NCBI GenBank assembly: GCA_037478835.1
Contig: JBBFLV010000014.1
Location: 1-30,805 of the forward strand
DNA: 30,805 nucleotides
Reading direction: 5' to 3'
Source of the DNA: 630D-37 sp037478835
Lineage (GTDB): Bacteria > Chloroflexota > Anaerolineae > Anaerolineales > Villigracilaceae
Shown one piece after another: positions 30,750 through 30,805 of the stretch (within the stretch, counting starts at the first letter, position 1; each line of letters begins with the position of its first letter). A program made the position numbers and the translations under genes. Below the pieces are notes generated by a model. The model was not told the origin of the DNA. It ran no database searches and saw only the letters and a list, made by a program, of their open reading frames with translations.

Positions 30750-30805
30750 TTACTCTAGAATCTTGGTGATCACGCCGGCGCCGACGGTCAGACCGCCTTC
30801 GCGAA
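30750..30805 (-). CDS. tuf: Elongation factor Tu, C-terminal end (partial)
   Basis: The window edge cuts this gene. The 18 visible codons read REGGLTVGAGVITKILE, the C terminus of EF-Tu, which delivers aminoacyl-tRNA to the ribosome. The start lies beyond the window. It heads the cluster tuf–rpmG–trnW–secE–nusG. Confidence 0.93.
   Translation of the reverse strand, partial: REGGLTVGAGVITKILE

Overview
The window looks like a chromosomal segment of a Chloroflexota bacterium, probably class Anaerolineae. The basis is inference from moderately high GC, the style of the proteins (Thr/Pro tails, Ala/Pro linkers, an FHA domain fused to a winged helix, a nadK–zinc-finger membrane protein–recN run) and intergenic heptamer repeats of a kind I associate with that group. 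No rRNA is present, so taxonomy is not proven.

Layout, left to right. (1) 98–1845: a membrane-anchored Ser/Thr kinase (minus strand), divergent from an FHA–winged-helix regulator. (2) 1855–8484: RidA, then a tightly packed polysaccharide locus: ExoA-like glycosyltransferase, polyprenyl glycosylphosphotransferase, nucleotide-sugar epimerase, PLP sugar aminotransferase, and an SDR enzyme fused to four membrane helices. (3) 8616–13098: an A-type Fe-S carrier with its own promoter and terminator, a HisN-like phosphatase divergent from nadK, a zinc-ribbon membrane protein, and recN. (4) 13099–14327: a sparse, more A/T-rich stretch with one PD-(D/E)XK nuclease-like orphan. (5) 14328–16111: a MerR/excisionase-type regulator, a 42-aa one-helix protein, a seven-helix membrane protein and a 49-aa two-helix protein, none of known function. 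(6) 16357–21398: dnaE, a flavin reductase and an AMMECR1 protein. (7) 21698–22882: an MFS transporter of foreign-looking composition. (8) 23162–26972: maf, a class B penicillin-binding protein and rsgA. (9) 27041–30805, all minus strand: the transcription/ribosomal cluster read as tuf–rpmG–tRNA-Trp–secE–nusG–rplK–rplA–rplJ–rplL, closed by a bidirectional terminator shared with rsgA.

The most interesting non-coding signals are these: a 7-bp repeat family (CYACSGT) in arrays at several gene borders, one lying in the probable 5' leader of the phosphatase gene; three genes (aminotransferase, nadK, maf) with a -10 box 7–9 nt before the start codon, suggesting leaderless mRNAs; an L10 leader RNA upstream of rplJ with an attenuator hairpin and a possible competing antiterminator segment; and a sequence motif repeated in the nusG–rplK and rplK–rplA spacers. 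The best candidate for an undescribed protein system is the 14.3–16.1 kb regulator/small-membrane-protein cluster, but its function cannot be read from sequence alone.
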